DNA of 64,000 bases, taken from Agrobacterium larrymoorei (GTDB lineage: Bacteria; Pseudomonadota; Alphaproteobacteria; Rhizobiales; Rhizobiaceae). This document shows positions 54,814 through 63,045 of this stretch, one piece after another. The position numbers and the translations under genes are program-made. Every line of letters begins with the position of its first letter. The first letter of the stretch is position 1. The stretch covers positions 124,001-188,000 of the forward strand of contig NZ_CP039691.1 of the NCBI RefSeq assembly GCF_005145045.1. Direction: 5' to 3'. The notes below the pieces were generated by a model. The model saw nothing but the letters and a program-made list of their open reading frames with translations. It was not told where the DNA came from and made no database searches.

Positions 54814-55557
54814 TTACAGATCGTTTTCGATTGTGAACTGAACGACGTCAGCCGGAAAACGGCTGATGCCATATTGAATGGGCACGCCGTCCATATCGAG
54901 GTTGAGCGCATCGGAAACGAGCAGAATGGCACCCGGAGAAAGCTCGAGATCGGCTAGATCGTCAGCTTCGGCGTGTTTTGCAGACACGACGGTCGATGCG
55001 CGCACGTAATCGGACACGCCAGCCCTCTTCAATGCTTCGGTAATCGATCCGGTCTTTTCGTAATTCTCCGCAACACCATCGAAGCGCCCTGCCGGAAACC
55101 ATGAGGTCGATCTCGAAACCGGCTTCTGATCGACCTTGCGAAGCACTTCCAGACGAATGAGTGGTGCACCGGGATCGACCCGCAGCTTCTCCGCAAGTGA
55201 CGTCGTCGCGCCTTCCACCGAGTGAGAAAGAAGCAGGCCCGCCATGTCTCTCGCCTGATCTCCGAGCCCTTGCGTGAAGCGAGTTCGCTTCGAGATCGGG
55301 AAATTGAGCCGTTCTTTCCTCGTGATTATCGTACCGCGCCCTTGCAGCGCCTGCACGATCCCTTCGCCAGCCAGCGCCGCGATGGCGCTTCGGACCGTGT
55401 GCCTGTTCACGCCGAAGCGTTCCGCAAGCACCATTTCCGGCGGCAGCATGCCTGTGGCGTCATATTCACCGGCGGAAATTGCGGCTCTGATGCGGTCGGC
55501 AATCTGGCGCCAAAGCGCGACGCCGTTCTTCTTTCTCATATTGCTCGTCAGGTTCAT
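54814..55557 (-). CDS. phnF: Phosphonate metabolism regulator PhnF (GntR family)
   Basis: GntR/HutC-type regulator of up to 247 residues. Winged helix: ALWRQIADRIRAAISAGEYDATGMLPPEMVLAERFGVNRHTVRSAIAALAGEGIVQALQGRGT. UTRA domain: LIRLEVLRKVDQKPVSRSTSWFPAGRF ... IPIQYGISRFPADVVQFTI in outline. It is divergent from phnG, the classical PhnF position. The first ATG (55557) overlaps a PHO box; a second ATG at 55539 with GAG upstream is a real alternative. Confidence 0.93.
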   Translation of the reverse strand: MNLTSNMRKKNGVALWRQIADRIRAAISAGEYDATGMLPPEMVLAERFGVNRHTVRSAIAALAGEGIVQALQGRGTIITRKERLNFPISKRTRFTQGLGDQARDMAGLLLSHSVEGATTSLAEKLRVDPGAPLIRLEVLRKVDQKPVSRSTSWFPAGRFDGVAENYEKTGSITEALKRAGVSDYVRASTVVSAKHAEADDLADLELSPGAILLVSDALNLDMDGVPIQYGISRFPADVVQFTIENDL

Positions 55558-55573
55558 GTCACACGCTTGTCAT
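55556..55573 (+). promoter_or_regulatory. PHO box of the phnG operon, overlapping the phnF start
   Basis: ATGTCACACGCTTGTCAT gives half-sites ATGTCAC and TTGTCAT with 11-base periodicity; each matches 6 of 7 to CTGTCAC/T. It lies 65 bp before phnG and covers the first possible start codon of phnF on the other strand. Confidence 0.75.
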
Positions 55574-55607
55574 TCTTCAGGCTTACATCTATCCTATCTT
55601 GTATGGT

Positions 55608-55625
55608 TGTCTATATCAATAGACA
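55608..55625. promoter_or_regulatory. Palindromic operator candidate for PhnF
   Basis: TGTCTATATCAATAGACA has 7-base perfect arms (TGTCTAT/ATAGACA) around ATCA. It lies between the PHO box and the phnG start, where a repressor would block transcription. GntR/HutC-type proteins bind sites of this size. Confidence 0.65.
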
Positions 55626-55638
55626 TTTAAGGACAAAC

Positions 55639-56097
55639 ATGATGGATCCGACCGAAATACATGAGGCACGAAGACGGGCTGCCGGGCTTCTGGCACGCGC
55701 AACGGTGGATGAGCTTCTGGCATTCTGGAACGCGCTCAAAACCAAGCCGCAGGTTGAAAAAGTCAGAGGTCCGGAAACGGGTTTGGTGATGGTGCGTGGA
55801 AAGATCGGCGGAGGTGGTTCGCCCTTCAATCTTGGTGAGGCCACGGTGACGCGCGCCACCGTCAAGCTCGGGTCCGGCACAATCGGCCACGCACATGCGC
55901 TGGGAACCAGTCGCAAGCAGGCCTGGTACGCAGCGATTGCCGATGCGCTGTGGCAGGAAGAGGCGACACGTCCGCTTATCGAAAGCCGGGTTCTTTCGGT
56001 TGTCGCGCAGCGCCTCGCTGAAAAGAAGTCGCAGCGCATCAGGGAAACGGCAGCGACCCGCGTCGATTTCTTCACCATGGTCAGAGGAGACGACTGA
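55639..56097 (+). CDS. phnG: C-P lyase complex subunit PhnG
   Basis: Subunit of 152 residues of the PhnGHIJ core that attaches methylphosphonate-type compounds to ribose triphosphate. Family pattern: RRAAGLLARATVDELLAFWNAL, GPETGLVMVRGKIGGGGSPFNLGEATVTRATV, GYARALGRDR-like GHAHALGTSRKQAWYAAIADAL. AAGGA lies five bases before the start. Its stop overlaps the phnH start. Confidence 0.96.
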   Translation: MMDPTEIHEARRRAAGLLARATVDELLAFWNALKTKPQVEKVRGPETGLVMVRGKIGGGGSPFNLGEATVTRATVKLGSGTIGHAHALGTSRKQAWYAAIADALWQEEATRPLIESRVLSVVAQRLAEKKSQRIRETAATRVDFFTMVRGDD

Positions 56098-56705
56098 TGA
56101 CCGCACGAGCAAATATCGTGACTGGCGGCTTCTCCGACCCCGTCTTCGATTCGCAGCACGTTTTTCGGGCTCTCATGGACGGAATGGCGCGCCCGGGAAG
56201 TAAACAATCGTTCGAACTGCCCATCCGCCCGCCCTCTCCGCTCAATATTGCGGCTGGTGGAATTCTTCTCACGCTTTGCGATCACGATACGCCGGTGTGG
56301 TTGAGCTCGCTGGCTGCCAAATCTTTGGTTCCGAGCTGGTTGAGCTTTCATACGGGGGCGGTTCTAGCGCAGGAAAAATCTGAGGCGCGTTTCGCCGTCA
56401 TCGAAATTGGTAGCGCGCTTTCCTCTTTCGATCTCTTTGCTCAAGGCACGCAGGAATATCCCGACCGATCGGCAACGCTTCTCATCGAAGTTCCGGATAT
56501 GGAGAATGGTCCTGCGATGCGCCTTACCGGCCCGGGCATCCAGACCTCCATGACCATTTCCCCCGGCGGCCTGCCCGATCTTTTCGAGCGCCTGTGGAAT
56601 GAGAACCGCGCAGCCTTTCCGCGCGGCGTGGATGTCATCCTGACCTGCGGCAATCACTTCCTCTGCCTGCCGCGCTCCACCCGCATTACCCTGATGGAGG
56701 CCTGA
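56097..56705 (+). CDS. phnH: C-P lyase complex subunit PhnH
   Basis: Subunit of 202 residues with a fold related to PLP transferases but lacking the cofactor. Family motifs: FSDPVFDSQHVFRALMDGMARPG near the N terminus, LCDHDTPVWL, GTQEYPDRSATLLIEVPDM, LTGPGIQ, FPRGVDVILTCG. The start shares a base with the phnG stop. Confidence 0.96.
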   Translation: MTARANIVTGGFSDPVFDSQHVFRALMDGMARPGSKQSFELPIRPPSPLNIAAGGILLTLCDHDTPVWLSSLAAKSLVPSWLSFHTGAVLAQEKSEARFAVIEIGSALSSFDLFAQGTQEYPDRSATLLIEVPDMENGPAMRLTGPGIQTSMTISPGGLPDLFERLWNENRAAFPRGVDVILTCGNHFLCLPRSTRITLMEA

Positions 56706-56707
56706 GG

Positions 56708-57817
56708 ATGTATGTTGCCGTAAAAGGCGGAGAAACCGCCATCGCCAATGCCCACCGCCTTTTGGCGGATCGCCGCCGCGGAGACCGCAGCTTACCCGCG
56801 ATGACGATCACCCAGATTGTCGAGCAACTGGGGCTGGCAGTCGACCGTGTAATGGCGGAAGCTTCCCTCTATGATAGATCGCTAGCCGCACTTGCAGTCA
56901 AGCAGTCGCGTGGCGACATGATCGAGGCGATCTTCCTGCTGCGTGCCTATCGCACTACCCTTCCCCGTTTCGGCTATTCCAACCCTGTCGATACCGGCGC
57001 GATGCTGGTGGAGCGGCGCATTTCCGCGACCTACAAGGATTTGCCGGGCGGTCAGTTGCTTGGGCCCACTTTCGATTACACGCATCGCCTGCTCGATCCA
57101 TCCCTTCTCGAAGATGAGGCGGTGGATGCACCAGCCTTCCGCGATGCGGAGGCCGAAAATATCATGCGCGTTTCGGACATTCTTAGCGAAGAAGGCCTGA
57201 TCGAAAGCGATGGAGACATGGCGACGGATCATATTCCCGGAGACCTAACGCGGGAGCCTATGGAGTTTCCCATGCCGCGGGATCTGCGTCTGCAATCGCT
57301 GGCGCGGGGTGACGAAGGTTTCCTGCTGGCGCTGGCCTATTCCACCCAGCGCGGCTATGGGCGGAACCATCCTTTCGTCGGAGAAATCCGCATCGGTGAC
57401 ATCGAGGTGGAGCTGGATGTGCCGGAACTCGGATTTTCCGTTTCGATCGGCGATATTCAGGTGACGGAATGCCAAATGGTGAACCAGTTCAAAGGCTCGG
57501 CAAAGGCACCACCACAATTTACGCGGGGCTACGGTCTGGTTTTTGGACAAAGTGAGCGGAAGGCCATGGCCATGTCGCTGGTGGAAAGGGCGCTTCGGGC
57601 AGATGAATTCGGAGAAGACCGGACGGCACCGGCGCAGGACGAAGAATTCGTTATCTCACATGCGGATAATGTCCAGGCGACAGGGTTCGTAGAACATCTG
57701 AAGCTTCCGCATTACGTGGATTTTCAGGCCGAACTTGGCCTGGTCCGCAAGATGCGCGCTGATTTCGAAGCAGCGCAAAAATCATCTGAAGAATGGTTGA
57801 GCGATGCGGCAGAGTAA
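56708..57817 (+). CDS. phnI: C-P lyase complex subunit PhnI
   Basis: Nucleosidase subunit of 369 residues that, with PhnGHL, exchanges adenine of ATP for the phosphonate. Family pattern: MYVAVKGGETAIANAHRLLADRRRGD, LFLLRAYRTTLPRFGYSNPVDT in outline, DFTHRLLD-like FDYTHRLLDPSL, FPMPRDLRLQSLARGDEGFLLALAYSTQRGYG. Starts 2 bp after phnH. A 149-bp gap with an antisense small frame separates it from phnJ. Confidence 0.97.
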   Translation: MYVAVKGGETAIANAHRLLADRRRGDRSLPAMTITQIVEQLGLAVDRVMAEASLYDRSLAALAVKQSRGDMIEAIFLLRAYRTTLPRFGYSNPVDTGAMLVERRISATYKDLPGGQLLGPTFDYTHRLLDPSLLEDEAVDAPAFRDAEAENIMRVSDILSEEGLIESDGDMATDHIPGDLTREPMEFPMPRDLRLQSLARGDEGFLLALAYSTQRGYGRNHPFVGEIRIGDIEVELDVPELGFSVSIGDIQVTECQMVNQFKGSAKAPPQFTRGYGLVFGQSERKAMAMSLVERALRADEFGEDRTAPAQDEEFVISHADNVQATGFVEHLKLPHYVDFQAELGLVRKMRADFEAAQKSSEEWLSDAAE

Positions 57818-57827
57818 AGACTTAGCC

Positions 57828-57917
57828 TCAGCCGTGTTCGTTGAACCAATAGGCGCAAAATACGCTCGATGCTGCAAATACAGTGAAGAACAGCGTGATG
57901 AGAATTCCGATCTCCAT
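57828..57917 (-). CDS. Putative 29-residue membrane peptide antisense between phnI and phnJ
   Basis: Small reading frame on the minus strand starting at ATG 57917 with AGGAG about nine bases upstream. The peptide begins MEIGILITLFFTVFAASS, continues as a single hydrophobic helix and ends CAYWFNEHG. It occupies the only sizeable gap in the C-P lyase operon and is antisense to the operon transcript. No homology is claimed; chance cannot be ruled out, but the strong ribosome site, hydrophobic helix and polar end are typical of real small membrane proteins. Confidence 0.45.
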   Translation of the reverse strand: MEIGILITLFFTVFAASSVFCAYWFNEHG

Positions 57918-57966
57918 GACCTTTTACTCCTGACATCCGTTGTGACTTACGGAAGGACAACGCACG

Positions 57967-58884
57967 ATGCTTGAAGAAGTTTCATTTGAAGACGAACTGA
58001 CGGATGAAGGCCTGGCGAGTTATAACTTCGCTTATCTGGACGAGCAGACGAAGCGGATGATCCGCCGCGCGATCCTGAAGGCCATTGCCATTCCCGGCTA
58101 TCAGGTGCCTTTTGCCTCTCGCGAAATGCCCATGCCCTATGGATGGGGAACCGGCGGCGTGCAGGTGACAGCCGCGATCCTCGGCCCCGATGACGTGCTC
58201 AAAGTCATCGATCAGGGTGCTGACGACACCACGAATGCCGTTTCCATCCGCGCCTTCTTCCAGAAGGTCGCGCAGGTTGCGGTGACGACGCACACCAAGG
58301 ACGCTACCATCATCCAGACTCGCCACCGGATTCCCGAGGAAACGCTGACGGAAGGTCAGGTTCTGGTCTATCAGGTGCCGATCCCTGAACCTCTGCGCTT
58401 TCTGGAGCCGCGCGAAACCGAAACCCGCGTGATGCACGCGCTGGAAGAATACGGCCTCATGCATGTTCGGCTTTATGAGGATATCGCCCATAACGGACGC
58501 ATCTCGCGCACCTATGCATATCCGGTGAAAGTCGCGGATCGCTATGTGATGGATCCTTCGCCAACACCCAAATTCGACAATCCGAAAATGCACATGTCGG
58601 AGGCCTTGCAGCTCTTCGGTGCCGGTCGCGAAAAGCGCATCTATGCCGTTCCGCCCTTCACCGAAGTCGTCAGCCTCGACTTTGACGACCATCCCTTCGA
58701 AATCCAGACCTTCGACAAGCCCTGCGCGCTGTGCGGAGCCGATAATGTCTATCTGGACGAGGTGGTGCTGGACGACAAGGGCGGGCGAATGTTCGTCTGC
58801 TCCGATACCGATCATTGCGAAGATCGTCAGGCCCATGGTCATCGTGGCCATCTTCTGGCCGATGCGAAGGAGGCCGCAGAATGA
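57967..58884 (+). CDS. phnJ: C-P lyase catalytic subunit PhnJ
   Basis: Radical SAM enzyme of 305 residues that breaks the C-P bond of 5-phosphoribosyl 1-phosphonate. The unusual cluster motif CX2CX21C is present at C253, C256 and C278, with C284 (the thiyl-radical Cys in E. coli numbering 272) five residues further. YNFAYLDEQTKRMIRRAILKA and FASREMPMPYGWGTGGVQVTA are family hallmarks. Its stop overlaps the phnK start. Confidence 0.98.
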   Translation: MLEEVSFEDELTDEGLASYNFAYLDEQTKRMIRRAILKAIAIPGYQVPFASREMPMPYGWGTGGVQVTAAILGPDDVLKVIDQGADDTTNAVSIRAFFQKVAQVAVTTHTKDATIIQTRHRIPEETLTEGQVLVYQVPIPEPLRFLEPRETETRVMHALEEYGLMHVRLYEDIAHNGRISRTYAYPVKVADRYVMDPSPTPKFDNPKMHMSEALQLFGAGREKRIYAVPPFTEVVSLDFDDHPFEIQTFDKPCALCGADNVYLDEVVLDDKGGRMFVCSDTDHCEDRQAHGHRGHLLADAKEAAE

Positions 58885-59657
58885 GTGACGCACCGCTTCT
58901 GAAAGTTCGTGACGTTTCGAAATATTACGGCGACCGCGCCGGTTGCCGCAATGTTTCCTTCGAACTCTGGCCGGGCGAAGTTCTCGCCATCGTCGGAGAA
59001 TCCGGTTCCGGCAAAACCACGCTGCTGAACTGCATCTCAACGCGCTTGATGCCGACGACCGGCAGTGTCGAGTATCGCATGCGCGATGGTTCGACACGCG
59101 ATCTGTACCATATGAGCGAGGCCGAGCGCCGCCTTTTGATGCGCACGGACTGGGGCTTCGTCCACCAGAACCCGGCAGATGGCCTGCGCATGACCGTTTC
59201 GGCAGGCGCCAATGTTGGCGAAAGGCTGATGGCAATCGGCAACCGTCATTACGGCAATATTCGCGGTTGCGCCAGCGAATGGCTGGAGCGCGTTGAAATC
59301 GGGACGGACCGGATCGACGATCAGCCGCGTGCTTTTTCCGGCGGCATGCGTCAGCGTCTTCAGATTGCCCGCAATCTGGTCACCTCACCCCGGCTCGTCT
59401 TCATGGATGAGCCGACCGGTGGTCTCGATGTTTCGGTTCAGGCCCGTCTGCTCGATCTCGTTCGCGGTCTCGTCAACGATCTCGGTCTCTCCGTCATTGT
59501 GGTCACCCATGATCTTGCCGTGGCACGGCTGCTTTCCCACCGCATGATGGTGATGAAGGGCGGCAATGTCATCGAGCATGGTTTGACCGACCGCGTGCTG
59601 GATGATCCGCGCGAGCCTTACACCCAGCTTCTCGTCTCCTCGATCTTGCAGGTTTAG
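58881..59657 (+). CDS. phnK: C-P lyase ABC-type ATPase PhnK
   Basis: ATPase of 258 residues that docks on the PhnGHIJ core. Walker A GESGSGKTTLLN, the signature FSGGMRQRLQIARNL, Walker B LVFMDEPTGGLDVS, and H-loop VTHDLAVA. It is not a transporter component despite the ABC fold. The start at 58881 overlaps the phnJ stop (ATGA). Confidence 0.96.
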   Translation: MSDAPLLKVRDVSKYYGDRAGCRNVSFELWPGEVLAIVGESGSGKTTLLNCISTRLMPTTGSVEYRMRDGSTRDLYHMSEAERRLLMRTDWGFVHQNPADGLRMTVSAGANVGERLMAIGNRHYGNIRGCASEWLERVEIGTDRIDDQPRAFSGGMRQRLQIARNLVTSPRLVFMDEPTGGLDVSVQARLLDLVRGLVNDLGLSVIVVTHDLAVARLLSHRMMVMKGGNVIEHGLTDRVLDDPREPYTQLLVSSILQV

Positions 59658-59682
59658 CTGCGCGTATAAGAAAGAGATATTG

Positions 59683-60390
59683 ATGCCCACTCCTCTCATC
59701 GTTTCCGAAGTGTTCAAAAGCTTCACCATGCATCTGCGCGATGGCATCGAACTGCCTGTGGTGCGGAACGTGAATTTTTCCGTTGCAGCCGGTGAATGCG
59801 TCGTGCTTGGCGGCCCGTCGGGTATCGGCAAAAGCTCGATCCTCAAAATGCTTTACGGCAACTACGCCATCGATAGCGGCCAGATTCTGATCAGGCATGA
59901 CGGGCAGATGGTCGATATCGGCAGCGCTGCCCCGCGCACCGTTCTCGAGGTCCGCCATCGCACCATCGGTTATGTCAGCCAGTTTCTGCGCACCGTGCCG
60001 CGCGTTGCGGCGGTGGATGTGGTGGCAGAGCCGCTTCTAGCGCGTAAAGTGCCGCTGGAAGAGGCGCGGGATCGGGCTGGATATCTTCTGGCAAAACTCA
60101 ATCTGCCGCGCGAATTATGGTCGCTTCCGCCCGCCACCTTCTCAGGCGGTGAACAGCAGCGCGTCAATATTGCGCGAGGCTTCATCACCGATCACGCCAT
60201 CCTGCTTCTGGACGAGCCGACGGCCTCGCTGGATGCTGCCAACCGCAAGGTGGTGGTGGAAATGATCCGGCAAAAGAAGCAGGAAGGAACGGCCCTTCTT
60301 GGCATTTTCCATGATGAGGAAGTTCGTGAAGCCGTTGCAGATCGCATTCTCGACGTCTCGCAATTTTCACCGCGAAAGGCAGCAGCATGA
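59683..60390 (+). CDS. phnL: C-P lyase ABC-type ATPase PhnL
   Basis: Second ABC-fold ATPase, 235 residues. Walker [14 protein letters not shown], signature [15 protein letters not shown], Walker [13 protein letters not shown]. PhnL takes part with PhnGHI in the first coupling reaction and forms a dimer with PhnK on the core. GAAAGAG precedes the start; the stop overlaps the next gene by 4 bp. Confidence 0.96.
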   Translation: MPTPLIVSEVFKSFTMHLRDGIELPVVRNVNFSVAAGECVVLGGPSGIGKSSILKMLYGNYAIDSGQILIRHDGQMVDIGSAAPRTVLEVRHRTIGYVSQFLRTVPRVAAVDVVAEPLLARKVPLEEARDRAGYLLAKLNLPRELWSLPPATFSGGEQQRVNIARGFITDHAILLLDEPTASLDAANRKVVVEMIRQKKQEGTALLGIFHDEEVREAVADRILDVSQFSPRKAAA

Positions 60391-61004
60391 GCGTTAAAGT
60401 GGGTCTTGAGCCAGTCATTCATGAGACTGCCCGCGTGGTCCGATCCAGCATCGGTCGCTACACCGAAATTTCCGAGCGCTGCCGCATCGAAGAAACCGAG
60501 ATGGGCGATTATTCCTACATCATGCAGGATGGTTCCATCTGGTGCGCAACCATCGGCAAGTTCGTCAACATCGCCGCCTCTGTGCGCATCAACGCCACGA
60601 ACCACCCGACTTGGCGCGCGACGCTTCACCATTTCACCTACCGCGCCAATAACTATTGGGACGATGCGGAAGACGAAACCGAGTTCTTCGAAGCCCGCCG
60701 CGCAAAGCGGGTCGTCATCGGACATGACGTCTGGATCGGTCACGGAGCAACCATCCTTCCCGGCGTAACGGTTGGAAACGGCGCCGTGATTGGGGCGGGA
60801 GCGGTCGTTTCCAAGGATGTCGCGCCTTACACTATTGTCGGCGGCGTGCCGGCAAAGCTCATCAAGCGCCGCTTTCCCCAAGAAGTGGGCGAGCGGATGG
60901 ACCGACTGGCCTGGTGGGATTGGGACCACGCAACATTGCGTTTAGCGCTCGATGATTTCCGCGCCATTGAGGCAGAAGCGTTTCTGGAGAAGTATGGCGG
61001 ATAA
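60387..61004 (+). CDS. Phosphonate-operon hexapeptide acyltransferase
   Basis: Left-handed beta-helix transferase of 205 residues. Hexapeptide repeats run from [35 protein letters not shown] and, later, [55 protein letters not shown]. It matches the transferase-hexapeptide family that recurs in C-P lyase operons. It probably acetylates an aminoalkylphosphonate or a related amine, by analogy with PhnO, which is a different fold. It is coupled to phnL. Confidence 0.9.
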   Translation: MSVKVGLEPVIHETARVVRSSIGRYTEISERCRIEETEMGDYSYIMQDGSIWCATIGKFVNIAASVRINATNHPTWRATLHHFTYRANNYWDDAEDETEFFEARRAKRVVIGHDVWIGHGATILPGVTVGNGAVIGAGAVVSKDVAPYTIVGGVPAKLIKRRFPQEVGERMDRLAWWDWDHATLRLALDDFRAIEAEAFLEKYGG

Positions 61005-61030
61005 AGCGTCGTGTGAGCGGTGTAATATTT

Positions 61031-61059
61031 TATTCATCAAACTGACATTAGCACTTCAC
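61031..61059 (+). promoter_or_regulatory. Degenerate tandem PHO box upstream of phnC
   Basis: Three half-sites with 11-base periodicity: TATTCAT (61031), CTGACAT (61042, 6 of 7) and ACTTCAC (61053). It lies about 47-75 bp before phnC. Weaker than the other two PHO boxes, but the periodicity and context support it. Confidence 0.55.
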
Positions 61060-61105
61060 GTATTGCTGATACGCCGAACCCATAAGAATACACTGGGTTT
61101 TGGCT

Positions 61106-61981
61106 ATGAGTTTCCACCTGAAACAGGTTACGCGCCGCTTCGGCAATCACACCGCCGTCGATAGCGTAACCCTCGACATTCCGCAGGGCCAGATGGTCGG
61201 CGTCATTGGGCGGTCAGGTGCTGGTAAATCCACACTGCTTCGCATGATCAACCGGCTGGTCGATCCAACGTCGGGCTCAATCCACTTCAATGACACGGAA
61301 GTATCGTCGCTCAAGGGTTCGGCTCTGCGCCACTGGCAGCGCGACTGCGCGATGATTTTCCAGCAGTTCAATCTCGTACCGCGCCTCGATGTTCTGACGA
61401 ATGTCATGCTGGGCCGCCTCAATCACCGCTCCACTGTCCTTAGCCTGCTAAGCATCTTCACCACCGAAGAGCGCCTGATGGCCATCTCTGCGCTTGAGCG
61501 CCTCGGTATAGAGCACGTTGCGATGCAGGCTGCAGGTACGCTTTCCGGCGGGCAACAGCAGCGCGTTGCGATTGCGCGTGCGCTGATGCAGGCACCGCGC
61601 ATGCTTCTGGCGGACGAACCGATTGCCTCGCTCGATCCGCTGAATGCCAAGATCGTGATGGATGCGCTGCGCGACATCAATGAGCGCGAAGGCATCACGG
61701 TCATGACCAATCTTCACACGCTCGATACGGCGCGCAATTACTGCGAACGCATCATCGGCATGGCTGCCGGTCGCGTCGTGTTCGATGGCACGCCTTCCGA
61801 GCTTAATGCCCGCGCCGTGAAGGAAATCTACGGTACCGATTCTCAAGGTGGTGGCATCGATGAAAGCATGACGTCGACCAGCATCACCATCGAAGGCGCA
61901 CGCCTGCCGGAGCGCGCACAAAACCAATCTGCCGGTCCAGAAGCCTCGGCTCCCCAGCCGCTCACAATGGCTGGGCTTTAA
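61106..61981 (+). CDS. phnC: Phosphonate ABC transporter ATPase PhnC
   Basis: ATPase of 291 residues for phosphonate uptake. Walker [19 protein letters not shown]-loop [21 protein letters not shown], signature [15 protein letters not shown], Walker [15 protein letters not shown]-loop [11 protein letters not shown]-terminal extension of about 35 residues is disordered-looking. It appears to start its own PhoB-controlled unit, phnC-phnD-phnE. ATG at 61106 is preferred over a TTG two codons earlier. Confidence 0.96.
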   Translation: MSFHLKQVTRRFGNHTAVDSVTLDIPQGQMVGVIGRSGAGKSTLLRMINRLVDPTSGSIHFNDTEVSSLKGSALRHWQRDCAMIFQQFNLVPRLDVLTNVMLGRLNHRSTVLSLLSIFTTEERLMAISALERLGIEHVAMQAAGTLSGGQQQRVAIARALMQAPRMLLADEPIASLDPLNAKIVMDALRDINEREGITVMTNLHTLDTARNYCERIIGMAAGRVVFDGTPSELNARAVKEIYGTDSQGGGIDESMTSTSITIEGARLPERAQNQSAGPEASAPQPLTMAGL

Positions 61982-62067
61982 AGACCGCACAGCATCGACC
62001 CGCCCGCGTCAGGGGCTCATTTCAGCCATTCTAAACTCCGGCATGCCGGAAAACAGGAGAGAAATCC

Positions 62068-62973
62068 ATGTTGAAGAAAGTTCTTCTTTCAGCGGTTGCG
62101 CTTGGCGTGCTGGCTGGTTCCGCTCTTGCACAGGACGTCAAGGTTCTGCGCATCGGTCTCGACGGTTCGGAAAACGCATCCGACCAGCTGCGCAACGCGC
62201 AGTGCGTTGCCGATGGCCTGAAGGCAGCAACGGGCGTTTCCGAAGTCCAGATTTTCCCATCGCCGGACTATAATGGCGTTATTCAGGGTCTGCTCGGCGG
62301 CACCATCGATATCGCGAGAATGGGCGCCTCTTCCTATGCAAAGATCGCTTTGCAAGATCCTAAGGCCGTCGATCCAATCCTGACTGAAGTCGGCGCTGAT
62401 GGCTCCAGCGGTTATTACACACTAATGGTTGCCCGCAAGGATTCTGGAATCAAGACGCTTGCAGACGCGAAGGGCAAGAAGCTCGGCTTCGCAGATCCAG
62501 ACTCCACGTCGGGTTACCTCGTGCCAAACGTTGCATTGCCCAAGGAAACCGGCGCACCGGTGAAAGAATACTTCTCTGAAACTGGTTTCGGCGGCGGCCA
62601 TGAGAACCTGGTTCTCGCAGTTCTCGACAAGAAGTTCGACGTTGGCACGACCTTTGGTTCTGGCGTCGGAAAGTGGGAGGAAGGTTACACCAGTGGTGCA
62701 CTTCACCAGATGGTCGCCAAGGGCAATCTCGACATGGACGATATCGTTCAAGTTTGGAAATCCCCGCTTATTCCAAATGGCCCGACCATGGTTGCCAACA
62801 AAGTTGGGGACGCCATGAAGCAGAAGATCGAAGACTTCTTCCTCGCGCTACCGAAGAAAGACCTCGCCTGCTTCCAAGGCTTTACGCAGGGCCAGAATAA
62901 AGAGTTCATCAAGGTTGATCCTTCCTTCTACCAGACGATCGTAGACGCCCGTAAATCCATCATCGGCGGCTGA
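62068..62973 (+). CDS. phnD: Phosphonate ABC transporter binding protein PhnD
   Basis: Periplasmic binding protein of 301 residues with a signal peptide (VLLSAVALGVLAGSALA) and PhnD family sequence (LRIGLDGSENASDQLRNAQCVADGLKAATGV, VQIFPSPDYNGVIQGLLGGTIDIARMGASSYAKI, KLGFADPDSTSGYLVP). AGGAG precedes the start. A strong hairpin follows before phnE. Confidence 0.97.
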   Translation: MLKKVLLSAVALGVLAGSALAQDVKVLRIGLDGSENASDQLRNAQCVADGLKAATGVSEVQIFPSPDYNGVIQGLLGGTIDIARMGASSYAKIALQDPKAVDPILTEVGADGSSGYYTLMVARKDSGIKTLADAKGKKLGFADPDSTSGYLVPNVALPKETGAPVKEYFSETGFGGGHENLVLAVLDKKFDVGTTFGSGVGKWEEGYTSGALHQMVAKGNLDMDDIVQVWKSPLIPNGPTMVANKVGDAMKQKIEDFFLALPKKDLACFQGFTQGQNKEFIKVDPSFYQTIVDARKSIIGG

Positions 62974-62992
62974 TCATCGGCATAGACGAGAA

Positions 62993-63023
62993 ACGGCGGC
63001 GTCATGAAGACGCCGCCGTTTTT
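62993..63023 (+). terminator. Strong intrinsic hairpin between phnD and phnE
   Basis: ACGGCGGCGTC at 62993-63003 pairs perfectly with GACGCCGCCGT at 63009-63019 around ATGAA, followed directly by TTTT. It is a terminator shape placed inside an operon, so it probably attenuates phnE relative to phnD. Confidence 0.88.
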
Positions 63024-63045
63024 GCAAGGAAGAAGGAAGCAGGAC

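Noticed and set aside
62029-62035. TTCTAAA half of an ICE-like motif before phnD
   Set aside because: Second half is missing and the context is phosphonate uptake, not iron.
62037-62050. 14-bp palindrome TCCGGCATGCCGGA before phnD
   Set aside because: Perfect but short and GC-rich; no evidence for a regulator or terminator function.
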